Shown: positions 16,929 to 26,361 of the stretch, in pieces
How the letters are laid out: each line of letters begins with the position of its first letter
How positions within the stretch are numbered: position 1 is the stretch's first letter
Origin: Alistipes shahii WAL 8301
GTDB taxonomy: Bacteria; Bacteroidota; Bacteroidia; Bacteroidales; Rikenellaceae
Direction of reading: 5' to 3'
Length of the DNA stretch: 64,000 bases
Assembly: GCF_025145845.1 (NCBI RefSeq)
Contig: NZ_CP102253.1
Coordinates: 1,922,001-1,986,000 of the forward strand
Program-made: the position numbers and the translations under genes
The notes under the pieces: generated by a model
The model's database searches: none
Seen by the model: only the letters and a program-made list of their open reading frames with translations
What the model was told of the DNA's origin: nothing

Positions 16929-18368
16929 TTATTGTCTGTAATTGTCCTCTACGCTCTGCGGGATGGGCATCGTGTAGGTCGCGTCGTCGGTTCCCGCGAA
17001 ATTGCCTCCCGGTATCGCGATGTCCAGCTGCAATCGTTTCATGTTGAAGAAATCCTCGCCGTCGGCGAAAAACTCCTTCCGGCGTTCGTTGATGATGTTG
17101 TTTTCGGTGATTTTGCCCGTTTCGCGCTCGGCGAAAGGCGTCAGGTCGCGCGACTTCACCACGTAGTCGAGGTATTCCGTCGCCTTGTCCGGGTCTTTCG
17201 TGAGGTTGGCTTCGGCCACGATGTAGTACATTTCGGGAATTCGGATCAGACTCGGTCCGGGGATTGATTTGCCGCTGTACGTGGGGTTGCTCTCTCCCTG
17301 GGCGTACATCTTGTTGTAGTGCTTGATGCACCACGAATTGCCCGTGTCGAACCAGGTCGAGTAACGCTTGTCCGTGCCGGCCAGGTCGGTGGAGTAGATT
17401 TCGGAATACTGGCTGGAGAGCGCAAGGGTTCCGCCCTGGTAGATGTGATTCCGGTAGAAGTTGTAGGTGTACTGCGTCGAGTAGAGCCCGAAGACGGTCT
17501 CCTGCATGTTGAGCGTGCCGGTCTCCACGGCGTTCCAGGCCTCGGCGGTCGTCATCAGCGGGAATTTGCCGCTGTCGATCACCTTCTCGGCGTAATCCTC
17601 GGCCAGGTCCAGTTTGCCCATCGTCCAGTAGGCGCGGGCCAGCAGCGCCTGTACCGCGTAGAGGTTCAGGTGCGTGATGCGGCAGCTCGTGAAGCCGTCG
17701 GAGGCGTTGTTGCGGGTCGCCGTCACCAGTTCCTCGTCCGCCGCGAGGTATTTCTCCGCCTCGGTCAGGTCCGCGACGATCAGTTCGAACACCTTGTCCA
17801 GCGAACTGTACGGGGTGACTTCGATGCCGTACGTGGTCACGTAGGGAATGGCCTTGGCTTTGGCCGCGGCGTCGCCCGATGCGAACGGCACGGCGAAGAT
17901 GCGGGCCATTTCGAAATGGAGGTAGGCGCGCAGCGCCAGCAGTTCGCCTTTGTAGAGCCGGATGTGGCGGAATTCGTCGTCGGATTTGGGCAGGACGTGC
18001 ATCAGCGCCTTGTTGACGTATCCGATGGCCTTGTATCCGTTGATCCAGAGGTTTTCGGCTACCGTGATGGCGTTTTCGTGCTCCCACAGGCGCTGTACGA
18101 CGTAGGCCAGGTTGTCGCTCTGGCTGATGGTGAAGTTGCCGGTCATCAGTTCCGGATAGGCGAACGTAAGCGCGTAGGCGAAGAGGTTCTTGTTGGTTCC
18201 CATCTCGGTATAGATGCCGTAGATGGCGTCTTCGCAGCCTTCGGCCGTCGAGAAAAGCTCCTTGTCGGTCACTTCCGATTTGGGATTGACGTCGAGATAC
18301 GCCTCGCAGCTGCCCAGCAGCAGCGGCAGGGCCAGCAGGATGTAGCTGTATTTTTTCATTCGTTTCAT
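16929..18368 (-). CDS. SusD/RagB nutrient-binding lipoprotein
   Basis: Lipoprotein signal with lipobox LLGSC, then the SusD N-terminal motif LDVNPKSEVTDKELFSTAEG. TPR-like helices follow (ELLALRAYLHFEMARIFAVP, LYAVQALLARAYWTMGKLD) and the C-terminal PF07980 region with NERRKEFFADGEDFFNMKRL. It would form the lid of the adjacent SusC barrel and bind the imported substrate. Neighbouring protease and DUF4843 genes suggest peptides rather than a polysaccharide, but that is inference. Confidence 0.92.
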   Translation of the reverse strand: MKRMKKYSYILLALPLLLGSCEAYLDVNPKSEVTDKELFSTAEGCEDAIYGIYTEMGTNKNLFAYALTFAYPELMTGNFTISQSDNLAYVVQRLWEHENAITVAENLWINGYKAIGYVNKALMHVLPKSDDEFRHIRLYKGELLALRAYLHFEMARIFAVPFASGDAAAKAKAIPYVTTYGIEVTPYSSLDKVFELIVADLTEAEKYLAADEELVTATRNNASDGFTSCRITHLNLYAVQALLARAYWTMGKLDLAEDYAEKVIDSGKFPLMTTAEAWNAVETGTLNMQETVFGLYSTQYTYNFYRNHIYQGGTLALSSQYSEIYSTDLAGTDKRYSTWFDTGNSWCIKHYNKMYAQGESNPTYSGKSIPGPSLIRIPEMYYIVAEANLTKDPDKATEYLDYVVKSRDLTPFAERETGKITENNIINERRKEFFADGEDFFNMKRLQLDIAIPGGNFAGTDDATYTMPIPQSVEDNYRQ

Positions 18369-18381
18369 GGTCTCGGCAATA

Positions 18382-21300
18382 TTAGAACGTGGGACGGAAT
18401 GTCAGGTTGATGGTGCGGCAGTAGGGGTAGCTCGTACCGCGTTCGTACTTGACGGTCGAGAAGCGTACGATGTCCGATACGCCGACACCTACGGCCAGAC
18501 GCTTGAATCCGAGCCGTTTGAGGAATTTCGGCTGGAACTCGTAGGTGAGCGTCGCGCTCGAAAGCCACAGTTCGTTGAGCCGCTCCACGAAACGCTCCGA
18601 GTTGTGCGGGGTCGTCGAACGCCGCTCCTTGATGGCGAGGTAGCGCGACAGGTCGCCCGGGTTCTTCCAGCGGTCCGTAAAGGCGCGTTCGTCGACGTTG
18701 TAGCGCGGGTCGATGTCTTCCACCTTCTCCCAGAGGGTCTTGTTGTAGGTGTCGCCGCCGAAGGTGTAGCTGAAGACGAAGTTCAGCGACCATCCCTTGT
18801 AACGCAGCGTGTTGAGCCACGTGCCTTGCAGTTTGGGCTGCGTGTTGCCCACGACCACCTCGTCCTCGGCGTCGTACTTGAAGGTGTATTCGCCGTTTTT
18901 GTTGATGAAGATTTCCTGTCCCGTGGCGGGGTCGATACCGGCCGAACGCACGGCGTAGATGTCGTACTGCGAGCCGCCTTCCCGGAAGCGCAGTTTCAGC
19001 GGGTTGTCCTCTTCGAGCTGATAGGCGGTGTTCTTCAGCTTGTCGCTGATCTGCTTGATGCGGTCCTTGACGTGCGAACCGTTGATGACGCTCGTCCACG
19101 CCCAGTTCTTGTTGCGGATCACCTGCCCCGCCACCGAGAAGTCGTAACCTACGTTCTGGTTCTCGCCGAAGTTCACGACGATGTCCTCTGAACCGGTCGA
19201 CGCCGGGAGGGGAATCGTCATCAGCTGGTCCTTGGTGGTGTTGCGGAAGTAGTCGAAGCTCATCACCAGCCGTTCCTTGAAGAGCGTGAGGTTGATGCCG
19301 AAGTTGTTCTTCAGCACGCGCTGCCACTTCAGCTCGGGGTTGCCCATGCGGATCGGCACGGTTCCCACGCCGGTGTAGTAGATGTTGCTGTTGCTGTACT
19401 TGTAGGTCGTGATGGCCTGATAGGGGCTGCCGGTGGTCTGGCCGTTGTATCCCCACGACCATTTGAGGCGGATCACGTCGATCCATTCGACGTTTTCGAG
19501 GAACTTCTCCTTGTGGAGGTTCCATCCCAGGCCGAACGACCACATCGGGGCGAACCGGTTCTCCTTGCCGTAGGCCGACGATCCCGACGTGCGGTAGGAA
19601 ACGTCGGCGAAGTACCGGTTCCGGAAGTAGATGTTGCCGCTGGCGAAGAAGCCGACCTTTGCCAGCAGCGTCTCGGTTCCGCTCGGGAGGTTCGAGGAGT
19701 CGTATCCCAGGGCGTATTTGATGTCCGAGAGGTTGTCCTTCAGGAAACCCATCGCCGTGATGTAGGAGGTCGTGGCGTTGGTGTGCTGGATGTCGCTTCC
19801 GGCGTTGATCACGAATCCCGAGCCTTCCTGTCCGATGTTGCGGCCGTAGTTGAGCACGATCTTGCCGTCGTAGTTGAACGCCTTGCCCGTGCCCAGTCCG
19901 TAGAGACCGCGCTTGGCCGGGTCGTTCTCGCCGAGGAACTGTGCATCGTCGGGCGAAACGTATTTGTCCGACTGGCTGCTCTTGACGTCGATGTTGAACT
20001 GTCCCGAGACGTAGAAATCCTTGGTCACGTACCATTTGGCGTCGACCGTGTTGCGGAGGGTCTGGTTGCGCGAGGTGCTGAAACTCGACAGCGTGGCATT
20101 GTAGAGCGGGTTGGCCTGGTAGCCTTCGCTCGTCGTCGAGGTGTCCTCGGGGTCGAAGTAGAAGGCTTTGACCAGCTCGCCGTACTCGTCGTAGGGCGAC
20201 TCGTAGGGGTTGAGTTTCGTGTAGGCGCTGAATTTGCCGTAGGGCGAATCCGTTGCGTCGGTCAGCGTGTAGTTGGCCGTGTAACGGAGCGTGAGTTTGT
20301 CGCGCATGTGGTAGCCTATCGAAAAGTTGAGCGTGTAGTTGCGGCGGTTGTCGCCCTTCATGACGCCGTACTTGTCGCTGAAGCGCAGCGACGCGCGGTA
20401 GTCGATCTTCTGTGCGCGGCCGCTCAACGAGAGCGAGTGGGTGTGGCTGAACGGTACGCGCAGCGGGGCGCGTATCCAGTCGGTGTTGACGCCCCGGCGG
20501 ACGTTCTGCAATTTGTAGGCGTAAGCCTTGTCCATCGCGCCGTTGTCCGATTCGTAAAGCCCGGCCAGGCGTTCCAGTTCCAGTTTCTGCGCCGCGTTGC
20601 AGAGGTTCATCGAACTCAGGTCCGGGATGCTCAGCTCGGGCACGAAGTTGTAGCTCAGGCGGGGTTTGCTGTCGGTCACCTGCTGGCGTTCGATGACGAT
20701 TACGCCGTTGGCCGCCCGGTCGCCGTAGACGATCGAGGCCTGCGCGTCCTTCAGGACGTCGATGCGCTCGATTTCGTACATGTCGAGGTCGTACAGCTCT
20801 TCCATGCTGATTTCGGCGCCGTCGAGGATGATCAGCGGGTTGTTGTAGGCCTTCTCCTCGGCCGAGGTGGCGATGGAGTTCGAGCCGCGGATCAGGATTT
20901 CGGGAATGGCGTTGGGGTTCGAGCCGAGGGCGTTGTTCTGTACGACCACCATGCCCGGGGTCACGGCGCTCAGGGCCGACATCAGGTTGGTGTTCGAGAT
21001 GGCCACGAGGTCTTCGCCCTTGATCGAGGTCACCGAACCCGTGTAGGTGCTCTTGTTGCGGGTGAACATGCCGTTGACCACCACGTCGTCGATGCGCGTG
21101 CCGCCCTCCTTGAGGGTGACGTTCAGGCCCTTTGCCGAGCCGGTGATGATCACCTGCTGGGTCTCCATGCCCAGGAACCCGACTTCGAGGACCGCAGGGC
21201 TGGTCTTGGTCGAGAAGGTGAAGGTGAACTGGCCCTTTTCATCGGTCGAGATGCCCTGTCCCGAGCCGCCTTTCAGAATGACCGATGCGCCGGGGAGCAC

Positions 21301-21705
21301 CGTCTTGCCGGCGTCGCGCACGGTTCCGCTCACGGTGAACTTGCGCATCTTGACCGTTGAGTCGTAGACCAGCACGACGTTGTTCTCGATGGCGTATTTG
21401 AACGTCGACCCGGCGATGCACTTGTCGAGCAGTTCGTGTACGGTGACTTTCTTGAATTCGCCGCTCACGGCCGGGAGCCGGCGGATGTCTTCGGGGTCGT
21501 AGGCGAATTTGATGCCTGTCTTCCGGGTGATTTCGTCGAGCACCGCCGTCGCGGGTCTCTCCGTCAGCGTGACGGTAAGCGTCGCGTTCAGGTTGATCGG
21601 CTCACCCCCCCCCTGCGCCCGGGCCGTAGCGGCTGTGCAGCATAACAAGCCCACGACCAGCGACAGCCGCAGCGCACGGCTGAAAAGTTGTAGAATTCTT
21701 TGCAT
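18382..21705 (-). CDS. SusC/RagA TonB-dependent transporter with STN domain
   Basis: 1107 residues. Signal peptide 1-31 ends ATARAQ, immediately followed by Gly-Gly-Gly encoded by a G9 tract (21605-21613 as C on the plus strand). A secretin/TonB short N-terminal (STN) domain spans ~35-110, a CarboxypepD_reg-like domain ~125-210 (VSGTVRDAGKTVLPGASVIL), and the plug follows with DVVVNGMFTR and EILIRGSNSI. The barrel ends in LTFRPTF with terminal Phe. STN domains usually pair with an anti-sigma/ECF system, and none is visible nearby. Any one-base change in the G9 tract would shift the frame right after the signal peptide. Confidence 0.92.
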   Translation of the reverse strand: MQRILQLFSRALRLSLVVGLLCCTAATARAQGGGEPINLNATLTVTLTERPATAVLDEITRKTGIKFAYDPEDIRRLPAVSGEFKKVTVHELLDKCIAGSTFKYAIENNVVLVYDSTVKMRKFTVSGTVRDAGKTVLPGASVILKGGSGQGISTDEKGQFTFTFSTKTSPAVLEVGFLGMETQQVIITGSAKGLNVTLKEGGTRIDDVVVNGMFTRNKSTYTGSVTSIKGEDLVAISNTNLMSALSAVTPGMVVVQNNALGSNPNAIPEILIRGSNSIATSAEEKAYNNPLIILDGAEISMEELYDLDMYEIERIDVLKDAQASIVYGDRAANGVIVIERQQVTDSKPRLSYNFVPELSIPDLSSMNLCNAAQKLELERLAGLYESDNGAMDKAYAYKLQNVRRGVNTDWIRAPLRVPFSHTHSLSLSGRAQKIDYRASLRFSDKYGVMKGDNRRNYTLNFSIGYHMRDKLTLRYTANYTLTDATDSPYGKFSAYTKLNPYESPYDEYGELVKAFYFDPEDTSTTSEGYQANPLYNATLSSFSTSRNQTLRNTVDAKWYVTKDFYVSGQFNIDVKSSQSDKYVSPDDAQFLGENDPAKRGLYGLGTGKAFNYDGKIVLNYGRNIGQEGSGFVINAGSDIQHTNATTSYITAMGFLKDNLSDIKYALGYDSSNLPSGTETLLAKVGFFASGNIYFRNRYFADVSYRTSGSSAYGKENRFAPMWSFGLGWNLHKEKFLENVEWIDVIRLKWSWGYNGQTTGSPYQAITTYKYSNSNIYYTGVGTVPIRMGNPELKWQRVLKNNFGINLTLFKERLVMSFDYFRNTTKDQLMTIPLPASTGSEDIVVNFGENQNVGYDFSVAGQVIRNKNWAWTSVINGSHVKDRIKQISDKLKNTAYQLEEDNPLKLRFREGGSQYDIYAVRSAGIDPATGQEIFINKNGEYTFKYDAEDEVVVGNTQPKLQGTWLNTLRYKGWSLNFVFSYTFGGDTYNKTLWEKVEDIDPRYNVDERAFTDRWKNPGDLSRYLAIKERRSTTPHNSERFVERLNELWLSSATLTYEFQPKFLKRLGFKRLAVGVGVSDIVRFSTVKYERGTSYPYCRTINLTFRPTF
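21605..21613 (-). repeat. G9 homopolymer at the start of mature SusC (in frame)
   Basis: Nine C on the plus strand. On the coding strand CAG GGG GGG GGT gives Gln-Gly-Gly-Gly just after the signal peptide. It compares with the G10 tract at 41763-41772 in the other susC gene. Confidence 0.9.
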
Positions 21706-21720
21706 GTGTTTGGGTTTTAG

Positions 21721-21747
21721 GCAGACCGGCCGGGGCGGCCGGTCTGC
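21721..21747 (-). promoter_or_regulatory. strong intergenic hairpin between protease and susC genes
   Basis: An 11-bp perfect stem (21721-21731 with 21737-21747), all but a few pairs GC, flanked on both sides by the same GGGTTTTAG. It lacks a U run, so it is more likely an mRNA processing or stability element setting protease to SusC ratios than a full terminator. Confidence 0.5.
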
Positions 21748-21754
21748 TCGGGTT

Positions 21755-24421
21755 TTAGTTCTTCTGTGACGGGAACAGGCTGCGTTCGAGTACGTAGATC
21801 ATGCCCTGGTAGTGGGCGCGGGTCTCTCCCGTAGCGCTTTTCACGCGCGAACGCAGCAGTTTCAGGATTCGGTCGTTGACGTTGACGAACAGCGCGCGCG
21901 ACTCGTCGATCGACCGCAGCTGCACGTTGTACTGCCAGCCGTAGCCCGACGACAGGGCGTCGCTGTTCCAGAGCTGCGAGGCGACGTATCCCTTGCCATG
22001 CTCCTCTTCGGCCTCGCGCAGCGGGCCGAGGTAACGCTCCACGATGCCGCTCCGGTCGAGACCCAGCAGCGCGATCTCGTCCACCGAGGGTGCGTAGGCC
22101 TCCGCGATGCCGCCCAGCTTCATGCGCTTGGCCTCGCTGGAGGCGACGTCCGCGGCCGCGTCGACGAACATCCGCTGGATGAGCCGCTCCGACGGCGACA
22201 CCGGGCGTCCCTTGATCGTGCTTTCGAAGACGATGTTGTAGAGGTCGTCCATATACTCCTGCGGCGTGTAGGGATCGTCGGCGATGTGCGACGAGAGCGT
22301 GACGTTCTTATAATAGGTGAAGAACGCGCGGCAGAAGTTGAAGCGCAGGATGAACGAGAGGTCCACGTGCAGCGGCAGTTTTTCGGTCAGCGCGGGCTGT
22401 TCGAGCCATGCCGAGTCCTTCATCTGCGCAAGCACCCATTTCAGCGATGCGCGCTGCAACTCCTTCGGGACGGAAACGGCCTGCGGACCGCCCGCCGTGT
22501 TGCTGTTCACGTCCGTGAGGTAGATGCCGCCCACGTTGAGCATCACGGCGTTCACGTAGCGCGCGAACTGTCCGGCCGCGGCCTCGTAAAGCTCCGTGCG
22601 GATTTTCAGGTCGGGGTCCTCCTCGTCGGTGATCCACTCCTCCATGTGCGAGAGGACGTATTTGAGGTTGCCGATGCCGTAGTCGCCGGCCTTGATGTGG
22701 TCGTCGCCGAGGTCCTCCTCGATGGCGGTGGGGTCGTAGCGGGCGATCACCTGCTGGCGGCCGTAACGGTAGATCGGGTCGCCGACCTTCTCGTCGATCC
22801 ATCCGCGGATGGTCTTCTCCTCGTCGAACATGTCCTTCTTGTCGGGCAGCGGCGTGTAGGCGTATTTGATGACGTAGTCGTCATAGGGTCCGAGGTCCGG
22901 CGGGGTGAGTTTCACGCCCTTGTCGCCCGGCTGGGCCACGTAGTTGAAACGCGCGTAGTCCATGATCGAGGGGGTCGTGCCGTGCTGCTGCGTGAACGAT
23001 GCGCTGCGGAGCGAATCCACGGGGAAAGCGCTCGATGCGGCCATGTTGTGCATCAGTCCGAGGCAGTGTCCCACCTCGTGGGCGAGGATGTACTCCAGCG
23101 ACTCCTGGAATACGTCGTCGGGCAGCTCCTTGCCGCGCACGCGCTCGTCGACCTGTGCGGTCTGCACGAAACGCCAGTTGGCGGCCAGCTTCACCACGTC
23201 GTTGTACATCAGCACCGAGGCGTTGATGATCTCGCCCGAGCGGGGGTCGACCCACGAGGGTCCCATGGCGTTGGCCACGGCGGCCGGGACGTAGCGGATG
23301 CAGGAGTATTTCAGGTTGTCGGGATCGAATTCGGGATCGTCCTTCGGGAAGTCCTCGATGTGCATGACGTTTTTGAATCCGATCTTCTCGAAGGCCTTGT
23401 TCCAGCGCAGCACGCCGCGGCGGATCGGTTCGCGCCACAGCGCGGGGAACGCGTCGTCGAGGTAGAAGACGATCGGCTTGGCCGGCTCCACGAGTTCGCC
23501 GCGTTTCCAGGCCTCCATGTCTTTGGGCTGGATGTTCCAGCGGTTGATGACCGAGAAATCCTCGATCTTGTCCTTCTTGCCGTTGATGCGCGACATGTCG
23601 GTCAGGAAGATGCCGATGCGCGAATCGGCCAGGCGGGGCCGCATCGCCTCTTCGGGCAGCAGCAGGATCGTGCGCGTGACCTTCACGGTCATCGGCTCGT
23701 CCTTCTTGATGACCATCAGGCCCAGCAGGTCGGCCGTCACCGAGTAGGAGAGATAGGATTTGACGGTCACGTTGTCCTCGAAGGACTTGATCTGGTCGAT
23801 CACCGAACCTTCGGACTTGAACTTGCCCGTGATGTTCACCACGCCGCCCTTGGTGCTTTTGATCGGGGCGAGCAGTTCGTTGTCGCCCGAGAAGAACTTG
23901 GTCATTTCGATCACCATTGCCGAGCTGTCGCGGTTGTAGCAGACCAGCGGGTAGGAGTGCATGATCGGCGGGAGGGTGCTCCGGCCGATGGCCTTGGACA
24001 TGTGGGGATCGTTCGTGTCGTGAACGGGCGGCACGACGGCCTGCGAGAGGTAGATCGTCGTGTCGATGCGCGTGAACTTGACGTGGATGGGGTCCGTGGG
24101 TTTGTAGCCGATGGTCCCGAGGTTGGTGTCGCTGGCCTCCGAGATCGTGGAGGCGATCAGCATTTCACGGCCGATCGTCTTGAGGGGAACCTCCACGTAG
24201 AGCTTTCCCTTGAGCTTGTGGAGCGTCAGGAAAGGCCCTTTGGCGGTGAGGCACGATTTGTCGTTGACGAACATTTTGGTGTACTTGTCGACTTTGGGTT
24301 TGGCGACCTCCTCGGTTTTCGATTTTTTCTTTTTGGATTTCGAGGCCGCCGCCCCCGACGCCGGGGCGATCAGTAGGCCTGCCGCCAGGAGCAGGACGCA
24401 GAGTTTGGATAGTGAACGCAT
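21755..24421 (-). CDS. secreted zinc metalloprotease of the DUF5117/DUF5118/DUF4953 type
   Basis: 888 residues with an N-terminal signal peptide ending near SGAAA and a Lys-rich linker. The N-terminal DUF5118/5117-like region includes TKMFVNDKSCLTAKGPFLTLHK. The catalytic motif HEVGHCLGLMHNM, an extended HExxHxxG zinc site, is near residue 445, followed by a Met-turn candidate SIMDYARFNYV. This is a metzincin-like periplasmic or surface protease. It is the first gene of a five-gene operon with SusC, SusD, DUF4843 and PKD-like lipoproteins, suggesting protein or peptide uptake. A perfect -7 box (TATCTTTG, minus strand, 24554-24561) lies 130 bases upstream. Confidence 0.88.
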   Translation of the reverse strand: MRSLSKLCVLLLAAGLLIAPASGAAASKSKKKKSKTEEVAKPKVDKYTKMFVNDKSCLTAKGPFLTLHKLKGKLYVEVPLKTIGREMLIASTISEASDTNLGTIGYKPTDPIHVKFTRIDTTIYLSQAVVPPVHDTNDPHMSKAIGRSTLPPIMHSYPLVCYNRDSSAMVIEMTKFFSGDNELLAPIKSTKGGVVNITGKFKSEGSVIDQIKSFEDNVTVKSYLSYSVTADLLGLMVIKKDEPMTVKVTRTILLLPEEAMRPRLADSRIGIFLTDMSRINGKKDKIEDFSVINRWNIQPKDMEAWKRGELVEPAKPIVFYLDDAFPALWREPIRRGVLRWNKAFEKIGFKNVMHIEDFPKDDPEFDPDNLKYSCIRYVPAAVANAMGPSWVDPRSGEIINASVLMYNDVVKLAANWRFVQTAQVDERVRGKELPDDVFQESLEYILAHEVGHCLGLMHNMAASSAFPVDSLRSASFTQQHGTTPSIMDYARFNYVAQPGDKGVKLTPPDLGPYDDYVIKYAYTPLPDKKDMFDEEKTIRGWIDEKVGDPIYRYGRQQVIARYDPTAIEEDLGDDHIKAGDYGIGNLKYVLSHMEEWITDEEDPDLKIRTELYEAAAGQFARYVNAVMLNVGGIYLTDVNSNTAGGPQAVSVPKELQRASLKWVLAQMKDSAWLEQPALTEKLPLHVDLSFILRFNFCRAFFTYYKNVTLSSHIADDPYTPQEYMDDLYNIVFESTIKGRPVSPSERLIQRMFVDAAADVASSEAKRMKLGGIAEAYAPSVDEIALLGLDRSGIVERYLGPLREAEEEHGKGYVASQLWNSDALSSGYGWQYNVQLRSIDESRALFVNVNDRILKLLRSRVKSATGETRAHYQGMIYVLERSLFPSQKN

Positions 24422-24670
24422 ATAAGTAAAATTGGTGAATAGACGTATTTTTGTAAGTATATAACGTGTTTAAGTTTCAGAATGTTAAGAAAAAATCGTT
24501 TTGTCGTATGATTTGTTTTTGCCGATATCCTGTTCGGGTGCGGGGTCGACGCACAAAGATATAAAAAATAGGCCGAATGGTACATTTCGGCCGTTTTTTG
24601 ACCCTGTTCCTTTCGGCCGCAAATCCCGGAAAACGGGGTTCGGCGGGCGGTTTTGCTGCCCTATGGTCGC
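24422..24670. other. intergenic region upstream of the protease operon
   Basis: Holds a minus-strand TATCTTTG box at 24554-24561, a likely promoter of the protease-SusCD operon, although no clear TTTG is seen at -33. No gene is visible. Confidence 0.5.
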
Positions 24671-24715
24671 AAAACCCCTGCCGCGCGGCTGATGGAATAT
24701 TGCGCGGCAGGGGTT
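24671..24715 (-). terminator. terminator of murA
   Basis: A 14-bp perfect stem (24673-24686 with 24702-24715), followed on the minus strand by TTTTGCG, about 20 bases past the murA stop. Confidence 0.8.
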
Positions 24716-24736
24716 GTTTTCCGGAAAGCCGGGGAT

Positions 24737-26053
24737 TTACTTGCAGTCGTCGATGCGGGTGATTTTGGCCCCGAGGGCATTCAGACGGCCGTCGATGTCC
24801 TTGTAGCCGCGGTCGATCTGGTCGATGTTCTGGATGGTCGAGACCCCTTCGGCCGACATGGCCGCGATCAGCAGCGCCACGCCCGCACGGATGTCGGGCG
24901 AGGTCATGCGGGTCGCGCGCAGGCATAGCCGGTGGTCGTGGCCGATGACCGTGGCGCGGTGCGGGTCGCAGAGAATGATCTGTGCGCCCATGTCGATCAG
25001 TTTGTCGACGAAGAACAGGCGGCTTTCGAACATTTTCTGGTGGATCAGCACGGCGCCGTTGGCCTGCGTGGCCACCACCAGAAAGATCGACAGCAGGTCG
25101 GGCGTCAGTCCCGGCCACGGGGCGTCGGCAATGGTCATAATCGAGCCGTCGAGGAACGTGTCGATGCTGTAATGGTCCTGCTGGGGGATGTGGATGTCGT
25201 CGCCCCGCTGTTCGAAACGGATGCCCATGCGGGCGAACTGCGCGGGGATGATGCCCAGGTTCTCGAACGACACATCCTTGATCGTCAGCTCCGAACGGTT
25301 CATGGCGGCCATGCCGATGAAGCTGCCCACCTCGATCATGTCGGGCAGCAGCCGGTGCTCCGTGCCGCCCAACGCTTCGACGCCTTCGATTTCGAGCAGG
25401 TTCGAGGCGATGCCCGAAATCTTCGCGCCCATTCTGTTGAGCATTTTGCACAACTGCTGGAGGTAAGGTTCGCAGGCCGCGTTGTAGATCGTTGTCCGGC
25501 CTTTGGCCATCACGGCGGCCATCACGATGTTGGCCGTGCCGGTCACCGACGCCTCGTCCAGCAGCATGTAGGTCCCCTTCAGCTCCCGGCCTTCGACCAT
25601 GAAGAACTCGTCGGCGATGTCGAAGTTGAACTTCGCGCCGAGTTTCTGGAATCCGAGGAAATGGGTGTCGAGCCTGCGTCGGCCGATCTTGTCGCCGCCC
25701 GGCTTGGGGATGTATCCCACGCCGAACCGCGCCAGCATCGGGCCGATCAGCATGACCGAACCCCTCAATCGCGTGCAGCGTTGGCGGTAATCGTCCGATT
25801 TGAGGTATTCGAAATCAATGTCGCGGGCGCAGAACGCGTAGGCGTCCTCCGCGAGCTGCTCCACCTCCACGCCCATGCAGCGGAGCAGTTCGATGAGCTG
25901 CATCACATCGAGAATCCGGGGGATGTTCCTGACGACGACCCGCTGGGGCGTCAGCAGCGTGGCGCAGAGTATCTGCAACGCTTCGTTTTTGGCTCCCTGG
26001 GGCGTGATTTCGCCCCGCAGTCGGTGGCCACCTTCGACTTTGAAAACTGCCAT
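24737..26053 (-). CDS. murA: UDP-N-acetylglucosamine 1-carboxyvinyltransferase, Asp-type active site
   Basis: First committed step of peptidoglycan synthesis, transfer of enolpyruvate from PEP to UDP-GlcNAc. 438 residues with normal inside-out barrel features: PQGAKNEALQILCA at ~19-32, RLRGSVMLIGPMLARFG at ~95, AEFMMVEG-like strand and AGVALLIAA near 395. The catalytic loop reads PGGDKIGRRRLDTHF where the E. coli enzyme has PGGCAIG. The residue alkylated by fosfomycin (Cys115) is therefore Asp, as in other naturally resistant MurA enzymes. The promoter at 26142-26173 is a perfect consensus. Confidence 0.95.
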   Translation of the reverse strand: MAVFKVEGGHRLRGEITPQGAKNEALQILCATLLTPQRVVVRNIPRILDVMQLIELLRCMGVEVEQLAEDAYAFCARDIDFEYLKSDDYRQRCTRLRGSVMLIGPMLARFGVGYIPKPGGDKIGRRRLDTHFLGFQKLGAKFNFDIADEFFMVEGRELKGTYMLLDEASVTGTANIVMAAVMAKGRTTIYNAACEPYLQQLCKMLNRMGAKISGIASNLLEIEGVEALGGTEHRLLPDMIEVGSFIGMAAMNRSELTIKDVSFENLGIIPAQFARMGIRFEQRGDDIHIPQQDHYSIDTFLDGSIMTIADAPWPGLTPDLLSIFLVVATQANGAVLIHQKMFESRLFFVDKLIDMGAQIILCDPHRATVIGHDHRLCLRATRMTSPDIRAGVALLIAAMSAEGVSTIQNIDQIDRGYKDIDGRLNALGAKITRIDDCK

Positions 26054-26141
26054 ATGTGCTGTCGTGTGTTATCCGTCTGAAAAACAAACCGCTCCGGACC
26101 GGTCGGCGCTCATGCGGGCTTCCGGAGCCTCCTTTACTTTA

Positions 26142-26173
26142 CAAAGGTAGAAAAAAGAACGGACGGAAACAAA
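26142..26173 (-). promoter_or_regulatory. promoter of murA
   Basis: Minus strand TTTG (26170-26173), 20 bases, TACCTTTG (26142-26149). Leader of ~80 bases. The rest of the 26054-26361 gap shows only this and the rpmH promoter. Confidence 0.75.
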
Positions 26174-26290
26174 ACTGAATTGCATGCCGTCCGACAAAAT
26201 TTCCGACCCCTGAAAGTGCCCTAACGGCGCCAAAGATAGTGGGATTCGGGGCTTTTTTCGGGGTTTTGGAAAATATTTTCGCGAAAAACT

Positions 26291-26320
26291 TTTGCGGATA
26301 ACTTTTTTGTTGTACTTTTG
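26291..26320 (+). promoter_or_regulatory. promoter of rpmH
   Basis: TTTG at 26291-26294, 18 bases, TACTTTTG at 26313-26320, matching TAnnTTTG. Confidence 0.7.
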
Positions 26321-26361
26321 CAATCCGTAAAAATGTCTGAAACAATAAAAACTATATAGCT

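Noticed and set aside
19513..21360. 615-codon plus-strand frame opposite SusC
   Set aside because: Antisense to a well supported TonB-dependent transporter.
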